Shown here in pieces: positions 45,914-54,694 of a DNA stretch of 64,000 nucleotides (position 1 is the first letter of the stretch; each line of letters begins with the position of its first letter). The stretch is from NCBI GenBank assembly GCA_009774245.1, contig VSNM01000027.1, forward strand, positions 1-64,000, read 5' to 3'. Source of the stretch: Lachnospiraceae bacterium (GTDB taxonomy: Bacteria; Bacillota; Clostridia; Lachnospirales; Lachnospiraceae). Under the pieces are notes generated by a model. That model was not told where the DNA came from and ran no database searches. It saw only the letters and a list, made by a program, of their open reading frames with translations. A program made the position numbers and the translations under genes.

Positions 45914-45940
45914 GCAGCTGCAGGACTATCCTGCGGCTGC
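45914..45940 (+). promoter_or_regulatory. Intercistronic hairpin in the pfl operon
   Basis: A 12-base stem (GCAGCTGCAGGA pairing with TCCTGCGGCTGC, one G-U) and a 3-base loop, without a T-run. It lies 22 bases after the pflB core stop and before the ribosome site of the next small gene. It more likely affects mRNA stability or the ratio of subunits than ends transcription. Confidence 0.6.
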
Positions 45941-45968
45941 TATAAAAAGAGAGGAATAGGTGTATTCT

Positions 45969-46181
45969 ATGGATGAGAAATCTATGATTGACGACCTCGT
46001 ATCCCAGCTTGACGCCGGTTTCTCCGGTGAGAAGGCTGTGGGACATTTCAATGTAGATGTCAGCGAGGACGCTTCCACAAAAGAAGTCCAGACTCTTGGA
46101 TGTACAGACTGTTCCAGCAATCCTATGGCATGCAGCGTACCAACGCTTCACGAGGGATTAGATGATGAAAGAAATATTTAG
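45969..46181 (+). CDS. Small cysteine-rich protein between the PFL core and radical subunits
   Basis: 70 residues from an ATG at 45969; a GTG at 45960, 5 bases after GAGG, would add three. The first half, MIDDLVSQLDAGFSGEKAVG then HFNVDV, is parallel to VDNLVSLLDGYATKGGHHLNVNV of the radical subunit encoded next. The second half has no RVSGYA motif but a tail with GCTDC, MAC and acidic residues. It may dock on the PFL core at the radical-domain site, or act in redox sensing, assembly or protection; this is inference. The position inside the operon argues for a PFL-related role. Confidence 0.65.
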   Translation: MDEKSMIDDLVSQLDAGFSGEKAVGHFNVDVSEDASTKEVQTLGCTDCSSNPMACSVPTLHEGLDDERNI

Positions 46182-46204
46182 AATATATTAGGAGGTATAG
46201 AACT

Positions 46205-46450
46205 ATGGCAGTTAATAATACTACACAGGTTGATAACTTAGTTTCTTTATTAGATGGATACGCTACAAAGGGCGGCCATCACCTGAACGTAAATGTACTT
46301 AACAGAGACACTCTGTTAGATGCGCAGAAGCATCCTGAGAACTATCCGCAGCTGACAATCCGCGTATCCGGATACGCTGTGAACTTCATTAAGCTGACAC
46401 CGGAGCAGCAGGCAGACGTTATCTCTCGTACATTCCATGAGGCGATCTAA
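46205..46450 (+). CDS. Separate glycyl-radical subunit of pyruvate formate-lyase (GrcA-like)
   Basis: 81 residues with AGGAGG 8 bases upstream. It contains HLNVNVLNRDTLLDAQKHPE and PQLTIRVSGYAVNF with the radical-bearing Gly56, then TPEQQADVISRTFHEAI. This is the complete C-terminal domain of PFL as an independent protein. In enterobacteria the homologue GrcA/YfiD is a spare part for oxygen-damaged PFL; here the core subunit has no such domain of its own, so this protein must supply it. Its radical is expected to be installed by the activase encoded at 47135. Confidence 0.92.
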   Translation: MAVNNTTQVDNLVSLLDGYATKGGHHLNVNVLNRDTLLDAQKHPENYPQLTIRVSGYAVNFIKLTPEQQADVISRTFHEAI

Positions 46451-46465
46451 TCAAACAGACGATGC

Positions 46466-46494
46466 AAAAAGCCCTGAGAGAAATCTCAGGGCTT
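46466..46494. terminator. Terminator between the radical subunit gene and the BlaI-like gene
   Basis: AGCCCTGAG/CTCAGGGCT stem; on the minus strand it is followed by TTTTT, on the plus strand the T-run is weak. Confidence 0.7.
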
Positions 46495-46503
46495 ATGTCA
46501 TTA

Positions 46504-46887
46504 CTATTCACCTTTCATCATCCCATTCAGCTCATCCGCCATTTTCTTGCTAAGCTGTTTTCCTCCCGTAAGCGCTGACAAAAATACCTCGACAGAGCCA
46601 TCGTAATAGTCCGCCAGAATCTTATTCGCCTTTCCCCGCGCATACTGCGCAGGCGTCAGCGCTGCCGAATAGCGTCTGCTCTTCTGACTGGCATCCGCCG
46701 AGATCAGCCCTTTGTCAATCAAATGTCTGATAAATGTATTGATTGTCTGCTTTTTCCAGCTTTTATGCAATTCCCCGTTCAGATATTCCATAATCTCGCT
46801 AAAGCCTTTTCCACCTTCATTTTTCCAAAGATAATCCATGATCAGGCTCTCTGACTGCGACATCTCACACTTGACATTATTATCCAT
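46504..46887 (-). CDS. BlaI/MecI/CopY-type transcriptional repressor
   Basis: 127 residues from an ATG at 46887 with GGAGG 8 bases upstream. The winged helix (about 8-75) contains SESLIMDYLWKNEGGKGFSEI and KKQTINTFIRHLIDKGLIS, and the C-terminal part dimerises. In BlaI this repressor is cleaved by a BlaR sensor protease; no BlaR gene is adjacent. It is divergent from pflA, so it could control pflA or an unlinked regulon. Confidence 0.85.
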   Translation of the reverse strand: MDNNVKCEMSQSESLIMDYLWKNEGGKGFSEIMEYLNGELHKSWKKQTINTFIRHLIDKGLISADASQKSRRYSAALTPAQYARGKANKILADYYDGSVEVFLSALTGGKQLSKKMADELNGMMKGE

Positions 46888-47134
46888 AATGACTTCCTCC
46901 ATTAATTAAAAACAGGTACGAAAAATCCCTACCATAAATTACTTATCACTTCTATTTTACTTGCTTTTTGCACAACTGTAAAGCATTTTTTGCATGTTTT
47001 TGCATGTTTTTAAATTGGCAAAAACAAAAAAATGTCCTAAATTTTTAAAATATCCTTCTTTTTTATATCCTACTGCGCTAAAATAGGGTATAATATTGTT
47101 ATCAGATAATTATGATACAAGAAAGGTTGATACT

Positions 47135-47893
47135 ATGCAGGGAAGAATCCATTCTTTAGAATCCTTTGGAACAGTTGACGGCCCCGGCGTGCGCTATGTG
47201 GTGTTTGTGCAGGGCTGTCCTATGAGGTGTGCTTACTGTCATAATCCCGACACGTGGGAGATGAATGCGGGCACTTTAATGGAACCGGAAGAAATTCTGG
47301 AAAATTATGAGCGTAACAAACCCTTTTACAACGGCGGCGGCATCACCGTGACGGGCGGCGAACCGCTGATGCAGATTGACTTTCTGCTGGAGCTCTTCAC
47401 ACTGGCGCACGAACGCGGCATCCACACATGTCTTGACACCTCCGGCATTGCGTTTAAGAAGGACAGCAATCCCGAATGGCTCGCCAAATTAGACAAGCTC
47501 TGTGATGTGACAGACCTCGTGATGCTCGACATCAAACATATCGATCCCGAGAAACATAAAGAGTTGGTTAAACAGCCAAACGACGGCATTCTCGCCTTTG
47601 CAGAGTACCTCGACAGCAAAAATGTCGAGATCTGGATTCGGCACGTCGTTGTTCCTGGCATCACGGATGATCCGAGTGACCTGCACAGGTTAGGATACTT
47701 TATTGGCGGTCTCAAAAATCTCAAGGCGCTCGATGTCCTCCCATATCACACCATGGGCAAGAAAAAATACGATGAGCTTGGCATGAAATACCGCCTTGAG
47801 GGAGTTCCCGAGATGGACAAGGGCAGGGTTCCTGAGCTAAAACAGCACATCCTGAACGGCATCCGGGAGCGGCGCGGACTTCCTGAGAAGTAA
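47135..47893 (+). CDS. pflA: Pyruvate formate-lyase activating enzyme
   Basis: 252 residues from an ATG at 47135 with AAAGG 8 bases upstream. A radical SAM enzyme that abstracts hydrogen from the glycine of PFL. The N-terminus IHSLESFGTVDGPGVRYVVF and the cluster motif GCPMRCAYCHNPDTW (CxxxCxxC) are diagnostic, with ITVTGGEPLMQ as the SAM-binding GGE. A -10 hexamer TATAAT lies at 47089-47094, so it has its own promoter. It is the expected partner of the separate radical subunit. Confidence 0.94.
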   Translation: MQGRIHSLESFGTVDGPGVRYVVFVQGCPMRCAYCHNPDTWEMNAGTLMEPEEILENYERNKPFYNGGGITVTGGEPLMQIDFLLELFTLAHERGIHTCLDTSGIAFKKDSNPEWLAKLDKLCDVTDLVMLDIKHIDPEKHKELVKQPNDGILAFAEYLDSKNVEIWIRHVVVPGITDDPSDLHRLGYFIGGLKNLKALDVLPYHTMGKKKYDELGMKYRLEGVPEMDKGRVPELKQHILNGIRERRGLPEK

Positions 47894-48076
47894 TGTGTGA
47901 TAAATCATGTATTTAATCAGATACTTTACAATATTTTATACTTTTTACCTTGTATTTCGCATAAATTTATATTAAAATATTTTTATTGATAAATATTTGC
48001 CAATCTTCGTATTGACTACAAATGTTTGTCAAATGGCTGAATACATTAATTGATGATAAAAGGAGGAATTAGTATT

Positions 48077-48247
48077 ATGGCATATCAGATTTCAGATGCA
48101 TGCGTTTCTTGTGGGGCTTGCGAGTCTCAGTGTCCAGTTGGCGCGATCAGCATGGGCGACGGCAAGTTTGAGATTGATGCTGAAAAATGCATTGACTGCG
48201 GTTCCTGTGCAGGTGCCTGCCCTACCGGCTCAATCGATCAGGCGTAA
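48077..48247 (+). CDS. 2[4Fe-4S] ferredoxin
   Basis: A 56-residue clostridial-type ferredoxin. Both CxxCxxCxxxCP motifs are present: CVSCGACESQCP near residue 9 and CIDCGSCAGACP near 38. It has AGGAGG upstream and a strong terminator. It carries low-potential electrons and is a candidate reductant for the pflA radical SAM cluster. Confidence 0.93.
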   Translation: MAYQISDACVSCGACESQCPVGAISMGDGKFEIDAEKCIDCGSCAGACPTGSIDQA

Positions 48248-48278
48248 ATCATAAAATTACATTGAATATGTACGAAAA

Positions 48279-48309
48279 ATGTGCTGTCAAATGGCAGCAC
48301 ATTTTTTTG
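48279..48309 (+). terminator. Terminator of the ferredoxin gene
   Basis: Stem AATGTGCTG with CAGCACATT and a run of seven T. Confidence 0.9.
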
Positions 48310-48318
48310 TACATTTGT

Positions 48319-49209
48319 CTACTCCATTTTTGCCTCGGCAGTCTTTTTAAATAGATGAAACTCTTTCTTCGCCTTGGGCGCTCCTTTTTCCTTGGAATTT
48401 GGAAATTCGATCGTTTTCTCTTTCTGCTTCTCCCTGTTTTTTTCCTTCGCCTTCTCCTTTAACCTTCCGTTCTTACCGCTGTACTGCCGCAGCAATTCGT
48501 CAATTCTCTTATAGTACTCCTCGCTGCGCTTATCGTCAAGTTCCTGTCTGCCAGTCTCTCTCTCCTCGTCGCGCTCCTCCATGAGACGGAACTGATAATC
48601 GAGCTCCTTGCACAGATCGCCCTTTACATTCTGGGTAATGCGCTCAACCAGCTGGTCTGCCATCTCCTTGTTGTTGGCGGCCACAGCATCCTTGATCAGC
48701 TTCTGAAACAAATACTGTAACCGCAAGGTCTGAGCCTGTCCCGCCTCCGGCAGACGGTCGTCGAGAGATCGCATCTCTTTGATCTCGATCATATTTTTTG
48801 CACTGCTGTCCTCATCGGAACTATCGCCCTTCTCGTACTTTTTTCCAAACCGCTCATTCCACTTCATGTCCTCTGATTTCTTCATTTCCTCCATCTTTAC
48901 CTCCCCTGATCTTGAAATCTTCGTCAACTGCTTCTGTGCAAATGGATTCCCTGTCCTCATATCCTCTTCGCCTCCACGATCACTATGTATCTGGTCTAAT
49001 ACCGTCCTCACTGCCTTGAGCTGCAGCCCCTGGTCTTTCAGTTCCTTGATCACAATAAACCTGTCAATATCCTCCTGCGTATAGATTCTGTGTCCCTGCT
49101 CATTTCGCTTGATGGGCAGCGCCAGTTCTTCCTCCCAGTACCTTAGAACGTGTGATTCCACGTGCACTTCTTTTGCAGCCTCGTTGATCAAATACTTTTC
49201 CTTTACCAC
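48319..49209 (-). CDS. MerR-like DNA-binding protein with long charged tail
   Basis: 296 residues from a GTG at 49209 with AAAGGAG 7 bases upstream. The MerR-type helix-turn-helix covers residues about 5-70 (YLINEAAKEVHVESHVLRYWEEE, then YTQEDIDRFIVIKELKDQG). After it comes a long Glu/Lys/Arg-rich coiled-coil-like region (about 160-296) without a known effector domain. Similar clostridial proteins lie near dnaB and may bind DNA in chromosome organisation or regulation; the role is not known. Confidence 0.75.
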   Translation of the reverse strand: MVKEKYLINEAAKEVHVESHVLRYWEEELALPIKRNEQGHRIYTQEDIDRFIVIKELKDQGLQLKAVRTVLDQIHSDRGGEEDMRTGNPFAQKQLTKISRSGEVKMEEMKKSEDMKWNERFGKKYEKGDSSDEDSSAKNMIEIKEMRSLDDRLPEAGQAQTLRLQYLFQKLIKDAVAANNKEMADQLVERITQNVKGDLCKELDYQFRLMEERDEERETGRQELDDKRSEEYYKRIDELLRQYSGKNGRLKEKAKEKNREKQKEKTIEFPNSKEKGAPKAKKEFHLFKKTAEAKME

Positions 49210-49325
49210 TTGAAAACTCCTTTCCTGTCACTTTTGACACCTTTTTGTCGATTCTATATAGAAAAAGAGGACCGGTTCTTACTTAGTAATTACCATGTCC
49301 TCTTCTGTACTCCTGACACTTCCTA

Positions 49326-50666
49326 TTATTTCGCCAGATTTGCAAATTGTGTGTAATCCGGCAGCCACGCCAGATTGATCGTGCCGATCGCACCATTTCT
49401 CTGTTTTGCGATAATGATCTCAGCTACATTTTTCAACTCTGTGTCCTTATTGTAATAGTCATCGCGATAGATAAACATCACAACATCCGCATCCTGCTCG
49501 ATGGCTCCCGACTCTCTCAGATCGGAGAGCATCGGCCTGTGATCCGGTCTCTGCTCCACGGCACGTGACAACTGGGAAAGCGCTATCACTGGCACATGGA
49601 GCTCGCGCGCAAGAGCCTTTAACGACCTCGAGATCTCCGAGATCTCCTGCTGCCTCGACTCACTGCTCTTGCCCGAACCTGACATCAGCTGTAAATAGTC
49701 GATAATAATCATCTGTATGTCATATTCGAGCTTGAACTTTCTACACTTGGAACGGAGCTCCCCGATGCTGATGCCCGGGGTGTCATCGATCAGCAGTCCT
49801 GACCGGCCAATCACGTCGGCGCTCTCAATCAGGCGCTCCCACTCGTCGTCCTTCATATTTCCTGTCCTGATCGCCTGTGAGTTCACCTTTGATTCCAGGG
49901 ACAGCAGACGGTTGACCAGCTGCTCCTTGGACATCTCCAGTGAAAAGACCGCGACTGACTTCTTGTCATGAAATGCCACATGCTGCGCGATATTTAACAC
50001 AAACGCCGTCTTTCCCATCGAGGGACGCGCCGCGATCAGTATCAGATCGGAGGGCTGCATACCCGCGGTCTTGTAGTCCAGATCGAGAAATCCTGTCGCA
50101 ATCCCCGTCACGGCACCCTTGTTCTTGGATGCCTCCTCGATCAGATTCATCGCATTCATGACAACCTGTCTGATCGGAACGAAGTCACCGCTGTTTCGCT
50201 TTTGTATAATATCAAATATACTCTTCTCCGAAGTCTCCAGTATGGACTCCAGCGTGTCATTCTGCGCATAGCAGGTGTTTGCGATCTCCTCATTAACGCG
50301 GATCAGCTTTCGCAGGACGGCTTTTTCCGCCACGATATTGGCATAGTGCTTGATGTTTGCCGAGGTCGGCACCGCAGCCATCACATCCCTTATGTACTCC
50401 AGACTGTAGATCTCCGGCGGCACGCCCTTCTCCTTGAGTCTCTCCTGCAGTGTCACCAGATCAACCGGCTTTCCCTCATCATTGAGCTCCACCATGGCGT
50501 CAAAGAGAATGCCGTACTGTTTCCCATAAAAGTCCTCTCCGCTGATCTGCTCGCATGCCACGGTGATCGCTTCCTTGTCCATCAGCATGGAGCCAATGAC
50601 TGACTGCTCCGCCTCGATGCTGTGAGGCAGGACTCTCTTTAAAACCGCCTCATCCATTTCCGGCAT
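49326..50666 (-). CDS. dnaB: Replicative DNA helicase
   Basis: 446 residues. The N-terminal domain (HSIEAEQSVIGSMLMDKEA) and the RecA-like ATPase domain (about 175-446) are present, with Walker A ARPSMGKT, SLEMSKEQLVNRL, Walker B IIDYLQLMSGSG and the arginine-finger region SELRESGAIEQD-like (SDLRESGAIEQDAD). It unwinds DNA at the replication fork. AGGAGG precedes the ATG by 7 bases. It is the last gene of the gdpP-rplI-dnaB order typical of Firmicutes. Confidence 0.96.
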   Translation of the reverse strand: MPEMDEAVLKRVLPHSIEAEQSVIGSMLMDKEAITVACEQISGEDFYGKQYGILFDAMVELNDEGKPVDLVTLQERLKEKGVPPEIYSLEYIRDVMAAVPTSANIKHYANIVAEKAVLRKLIRVNEEIANTCYAQNDTLESILETSEKSIFDIIQKRNSGDFVPIRQVVMNAMNLIEEASKNKGAVTGIATGFLDLDYKTAGMQPSDLILIAARPSMGKTAFVLNIAQHVAFHDKKSVAVFSLEMSKEQLVNRLLSLESKVNSQAIRTGNMKDDEWERLIESADVIGRSGLLIDDTPGISIGELRSKCRKFKLEYDIQMIIIDYLQLMSGSGKSSESRQQEISEISRSLKALARELHVPVIALSQLSRAVEQRPDHRPMLSDLRESGAIEQDADVVMFIYRDDYYNKDTELKNVAEIIIAKQRNGAIGTINLAWLPDYTQFANLAK

Positions 50667-50677
50667 CGCTCAACCTC

Positions 50678-51124
50678 CTATACGCATTCCACATGCACCC
50701 TGAGCTTCGCTGATACCTTCGGATGCAGCTTGACTGTCACCTCATGGGTTCCGGCCACCTTGATCGCCTCATTAAGCTGTATCTTCTTCTTGTCAATTTC
50801 CTTGCCGTACTGGTCAGCGACCGCCTTCGCGATCTCCTTGGAAGACACGGAACCGAATGTTTTTCCGCCTTCTCCGCCCTTGATCTCCACTTTGACTGTC
50901 ATCTGCCCGAGCTCTGCCGCCAAAGCCTGTGCGGCCTCAAGCTGCTCCCTGGCTATCTTCTCCTCATTCTGCTTCTGCAGCTTCAGCGTATTTTTATTCG
51001 CGTCGGTAGCCTCCACTCCCAGCTTTCTGGGAATGATGAAATTCCTGGCATAGCCTTCCTTGAGTTCCACCAGGTCGCCTTTTTTTCCTACGGATTTTAC
51101 ATCCTCCAACAATATTATTTTCAT
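50678..51124 (-). CDS. rplI: 50S ribosomal protein L9
   Basis: 148 residues. MKIILLEDVKSVGKKGDLVE and the GYARNFIIPR signature define L9, with the long connecting helix and the C-terminal domain following. It lies 11 bases upstream of dnaB and 20 bases after gdpP, a conserved operon. Confidence 0.96.
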   Translation of the reverse strand: MKIILLEDVKSVGKKGDLVELKEGYARNFIIPRKLGVEATDANKNTLKLQKQNEEKIAREQLEAAQALAAELGQMTVKVEIKGGEGGKTFGSVSSKEIAKAVADQYGKEIDKKKIQLNEAIKVAGTHEVTVKLHPKVSAKLRVHVECV

Positions 51125-51144
51125 GATCTTTTCTTCCTCCTGTA

Positions 51145-53187
51145 TTATATAGCGCCCTCCTCGAGCATCTGATTCAAGGTCTCCTTCACGACAAATACCG
51201 CCCGTTCCGGAGTCGTGTCTGTCAGCTGCGCGCCTGCGATATTCATGTGTCCGCCGCCGCCGAGACGCTCCATGATGATCTGCACATTGACCTCATCAAT
51301 TGATCTTGCCGATATGTAAATCTTGCCATTGTACTCTGTCACCACAAAGCTTGCCTTGATTCCATTGATGCCGAGCAGCTCATTTGCCGCCTGTGCGCCG
51401 ATCTCTGTCGGGCTGTCAAGCCCCTCCGATGGACAGATTCCCATCGCGTATGCGTTCTTGTATATCTCGGCGCTGCGCACGGTCTCGGCCTTTGCCTTGT
51501 ACTCCCTTGCGCCGTCACGAAACATCTTTCTGACTCTCGTCACGTCCGCGCCGCACCTTCGCAGAAAAGCCGCCGCCTCAAAGGTCCTGACGCCTGTCTT
51601 TGCCGTAAAGTTGTTCGTGTCCACCATAATGCCGGAATACATACAGTCCGCCTCATTGCTGCGCACCTTAACTGTGCCCGCTATATACTGTACCACCTCC
51701 GCCACCATCTCGCAGGCGCTCGACGCGTAGGGCTCCACATAGGAGAGCGTCGCATTCTCTATGACTTCCGAGCCCTGCCTGTGGTGATCCAGAACCACTA
51801 CTGTCTTGCAGCTCTTGATCAGATCCGGACATTCCGTGATGCTTGGCTTGTTGACATCCACAACGACAAGTACTGTGCTGTTATCCGCGATCTCCAGCGC
51901 CTCTGTGCTTCCTATGATAAAATCATCCTCATAGATATTCCTGTCGCGAAAAAGCTCCACCAGCGGCTTTACAGAGGTCGTGATGTTATTGATGACAATA
52001 TGCGGCTTTCTGCCAAGCGCTCTCGCGATACAGCTGATTCCCACCGCCGAGCCAAACGCATCCGCATCCGCCAGCCGATGCCCCATGATCAGCACTTTGT
52101 CCTTGCTTGTGATAATCTCCTGGAGGGCGTTTGCCTTCACACGCGCTTTCACACGCGTATTCTTCTCGATCTGCTGGCTCTTTCCCCCATAATAGACGAT
52201 CGAATCCGGCGCCTTCACCACCGCCTGATCACCGCCGCGCCCCAGCGCCAGATCAATCGCAGTGCGCGCATACTCAGCATTCTGCGCATAGGTAGGCGCA
52301 TCGACGCCCATGCCGATACTCACTGTCACAGCCATCTCATTTCCGATATTGACCGTCTTGACATCCTCGAGAAGCTCAAACCGTGATTCCTTTAGATTCA
52401 TCAGTGCCTTCTTGCGCATAATGACCAGGTACTTGTCCTTCTCCGTCTTTCGCGCGATGCCGTCCACCGATGCAATATACTTGTTGATCTTCCTGTCGAT
52501 CAGCGCCATCAGCAGCGACCGTCTGACTTCCTCCACACTCTCGAGCGCTTCATCGTAATTGTCGATATAGATCATACCCACCGCGACACTCTGCTCATCG
52601 CGCTCACGCAGCGCGCGTTTCAGCGCCGTCTCATCAAACAGATAACCCGCGATCAGGAAATTCTCATTTCCGGCGCTCTCAATAATGTCGCTATTATCAA
52701 GAACCTCTTTGATGGAAATTCGCTTCATCTTGAAAATGTATTCATGCTCTTCATAAACGATTTCCATCTCTGCGTCCTGCTCAAAGTCAAGCTTGTCCTT
52801 CGTAACGACAGAAAACACCGTGGAAATGGGCTTCCGATAGCTCTTTTCCCTGTGAATCACCTGCTCAAAAGCCGCATTCATCCATATAATCCTGCCATCA
52901 TCATCCATCAGCACATGCGGAAGCTCCAGGTCCCGCAGCAGCGTCCTCTGAATCTGTCCATACTGCGTCGCAAAACTGATAAATTCATTCATAATAGTGG
53001 ACTTATTTCTATATAATAGAATAAACATTGTGATCAGGTAGATCAGCAGAAATCCCGACACACAGATGCCCGCCTCTATGTCAAGAAAATAAATTCCGAC
53101 GTTTACAAAAGCCAACGCTATTCCCAGGACCAGAGAGGTCTGAAGATACGATCTCAGATGTCCCTTTATTTTCACTTTTTGCTTCAT
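51145..53187 (-). CDS. gdpP: Cyclic-di-AMP phosphodiesterase, DHH family
   Basis: About 680 residues from an ATG at 53187 with GGGAGG 8 bases upstream. Two membrane helices (about 15-55), a PAS-like domain (about 75-150), a degenerate GGDEF domain (about 165-300, lacking the GGDEF motif) and the DHH/DHHA1 catalytic module (about 330-680) are seen. The DHH module shows GHRLADADAFGSAVG, VVVDVNKPS, VVLDHHRQG and the end GGGGHMNIAGAQL. It hydrolyses c-di-AMP and so influences osmolyte balance and wall stress. A 39-bp family A hairpin lies in its leader. Confidence 0.94.
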   Translation of the reverse strand: MKQKVKIKGHLRSYLQTSLVLGIALAFVNVGIYFLDIEAGICVSGFLLIYLITMFILLYRNKSTIMNEFISFATQYGQIQRTLLRDLELPHVLMDDDGRIIWMNAAFEQVIHREKSYRKPISTVFSVVTKDKLDFEQDAEMEIVYEEHEYIFKMKRISIKEVLDNSDIIESAGNENFLIAGYLFDETALKRALRERDEQSVAVGMIYIDNYDEALESVEEVRRSLLMALIDRKINKYIASVDGIARKTEKDKYLVIMRKKALMNLKESRFELLEDVKTVNIGNEMAVTVSIGMGVDAPTYAQNAEYARTAIDLALGRGGDQAVVKAPDSIVYYGGKSQQIEKNTRVKARVKANALQEIITSKDKVLIMGHRLADADAFGSAVGISCIARALGRKPHIVINNITTSVKPLVELFRDRNIYEDDFIIGSTEALEIADNSTVLVVVDVNKPSITECPDLIKSCKTVVVLDHHRQGSEVIENATLSYVEPYASSACEMVAEVVQYIAGTVKVRSNEADCMYSGIMVDTNNFTAKTGVRTFEAAAFLRRCGADVTRVRKMFRDGAREYKAKAETVRSAEIYKNAYAMGICPSEGLDSPTEIGAQAANELLGINGIKASFVVTEYNGKIYISARSIDEVNVQIIMERLGGGGHMNIAGAQLTDTTPERAVFVVKETLNQMLEEGAI

Positions 53188-53208
53188 GTATAATACCTCC
53201 CGCAAATA

Positions 53209-53247
53209 GTTACTGTTCTCTCCGTTCAGTCCTGTCTGAACAGTAAC
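53209..53247. mobile_element. Family A minimal element A5 (hairpin)
   Basis: Only 39 bp: GTTACTGTTC at one end and GTCTGAACAGTAAC at the other, forming a hairpin directly upstream of the gdpP ribosome site. The flanks share GCAAAT at the expected place of an 8-bp duplication. Confidence 0.6.
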
Positions 53248-53352
53248 AGCAAATGCACTTCGGGATACGAAATAGTAATAGTGTCCATAGATAGTATATC
53301 ATTAAACAGAAAAAAGTTCCATAGCAGATTTTGTCTGTTCCGGTCGTAAAGG

Positions 53353-54591
53353 CTAAAATCCTGCTGTGATCGTGATGATATTTAACAAAATCTCCACAAT
53401 CTTCTCCATGTCCTCAATGCAGGCAAACTCATTTCTGCCATGATGTCCCTCGGAACCAGTACATATATTCGGGCACAGAAGCCCGTCAAAGGACAGCCGC
53501 GCTCCGTCTGTCCCGCCCCGTATTGCTGAGATCTTTGGTTCCACGCCCGCCATTCTCATCGCTTTGGCCACATTGTCAACAATATACAGCTTCTTCTCAA
53601 TCATCTCGCGCATGTTATGATAGGAATCAGATAATTCCACGCGGAACGTGCCCGCACCATATTGATCGTTCAACCGCTCGGCAGTCCTCACAAAAACGGC
53701 CTTTCTCTCCTCAAATTTCGCCCTGTCGTGATCTCTGATAATATACTCTGCGACAACCTGTTCCACATTGCCCTTCATGCGGTCCACATGATAAAAGCCC
53801 TCATACCCCTCTGTGTTCTCAGGACATTCGTCCGGAAGCGCATTCTGAAACGCATACGCAAGCTTGATGGCGTTTTTCATGACATTCTTCGCATAACCCG
53901 GATGCACGCTTTTTCCGGTGACTGTGAGAACCGCCCCCGCCGCGTTGAAGCACTCATAGCTCATATCACCGAGCATACCGCCGTCCACCGTGTAGGCATA
54001 ATCCGCTCCAAAGCCCTCGATATCAAAATACGCGACGCCGTTTCCGACCTCCTCATCCGGCGTAAATCCGATGCACACCTTTCCGTGCTTTACCTCCGGA
54101 TGCGACAGCAGATACTCCGCCACTGCCATGATCTCCGCGACGCCCGCCTTGTCATCGCCTCCGAGAAGCGTACTGCCATCCGTCACGATCAGGCTCTTTC
54201 CCCTGCAGTCCTGCAGCATCGGGAAATCTGAGACGCGCGTCACAATATTGGACTCCTCATCCAAAACGATATCCTTCCCATCATAATTCTCGATCACACG
54301 CGGTTTCACATTCCTCCCGCTCACCGCCGGGGACGTGTCCATATGCGCGATCAGCCCCACCGCAGGCACCTGCTCCCCATCCATGTTGGACGGAATCACC
54401 GCATAGACATAACCATGCTCCTCGTCATAGCGCACCTGCGCCGCACCGAGCTGGTTTAATTCCTGCTGCAGCAGCTTTGCCAGCTCCCGCTGCTTCTCCG
54501 TCGAGGGCACCCTGTCCGACGACTCCTCTGATGACTGTGTGTCAATCTGTACATACCTCAAAAAATTCTCTATTACTCTCGAATATGCCAT
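53353..54591 (-). CDS. pepT: Peptidase T (tripeptide aminopeptidase)
   Basis: A 412-residue M20 metallopeptidase. Metal ligands are in LIAHMDTSPA, GGDDKAGVAE and TPDEEVGNG, and the C-terminal GGTDGARLSFDG followed by the His region SEGHHGRNEF completes the site. Members remove the N-terminal residue from tripeptides. The length is normal and all ligands are present. Single gene. Confidence 0.94.
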   Translation of the reverse strand: MAYSRVIENFLRYVQIDTQSSEESSDRVPSTEKQRELAKLLQQELNQLGAAQVRYDEEHGYVYAVIPSNMDGEQVPAVGLIAHMDTSPAVSGRNVKPRVIENYDGKDIVLDEESNIVTRVSDFPMLQDCRGKSLIVTDGSTLLGGDDKAGVAEIMAVAEYLLSHPEVKHGKVCIGFTPDEEVGNGVAYFDIEGFGADYAYTVDGGMLGDMSYECFNAAGAVLTVTGKSVHPGYAKNVMKNAIKLAYAFQNALPDECPENTEGYEGFYHVDRMKGNVEQVVAEYIIRDHDRAKFEERKAVFVRTAERLNDQYGAGTFRVELSDSYHNMREMIEKKLYIVDNVAKAMRMAGVEPKISAIRGGTDGARLSFDGLLCPNICTGSEGHHGRNEFACIEDMEKIVEILLNIITITAGF

Positions 54592-54694
54592 TGCTTCATC
54601 TCTCCTTTGATACTTCTTAGTATACCACGTTTTCTTCCAAAAAGAAAATGAAAAGAACCAACAAACCGTCTGTCAGTTCATTGGTCCCTCATCC

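Noticed and set aside
46205..46450. Radical subunit as a spare-part GrcA beside a complete PFL
   Set aside because: The neighbouring PFL core has no radical domain of its own, so the spare-part explanation does not fit this locus; a complete PFL elsewhere cannot be excluded.
51781..52386. Open frame of 201 codons antisense to gdpP
   Set aside because: Shadow of the gdpP frame with low-complexity composition and no start signal.
53662..54231. Open frame of 189 codons antisense to pepT
   Set aside because: Shadow frame; pepT has all metal ligands in the other direction.
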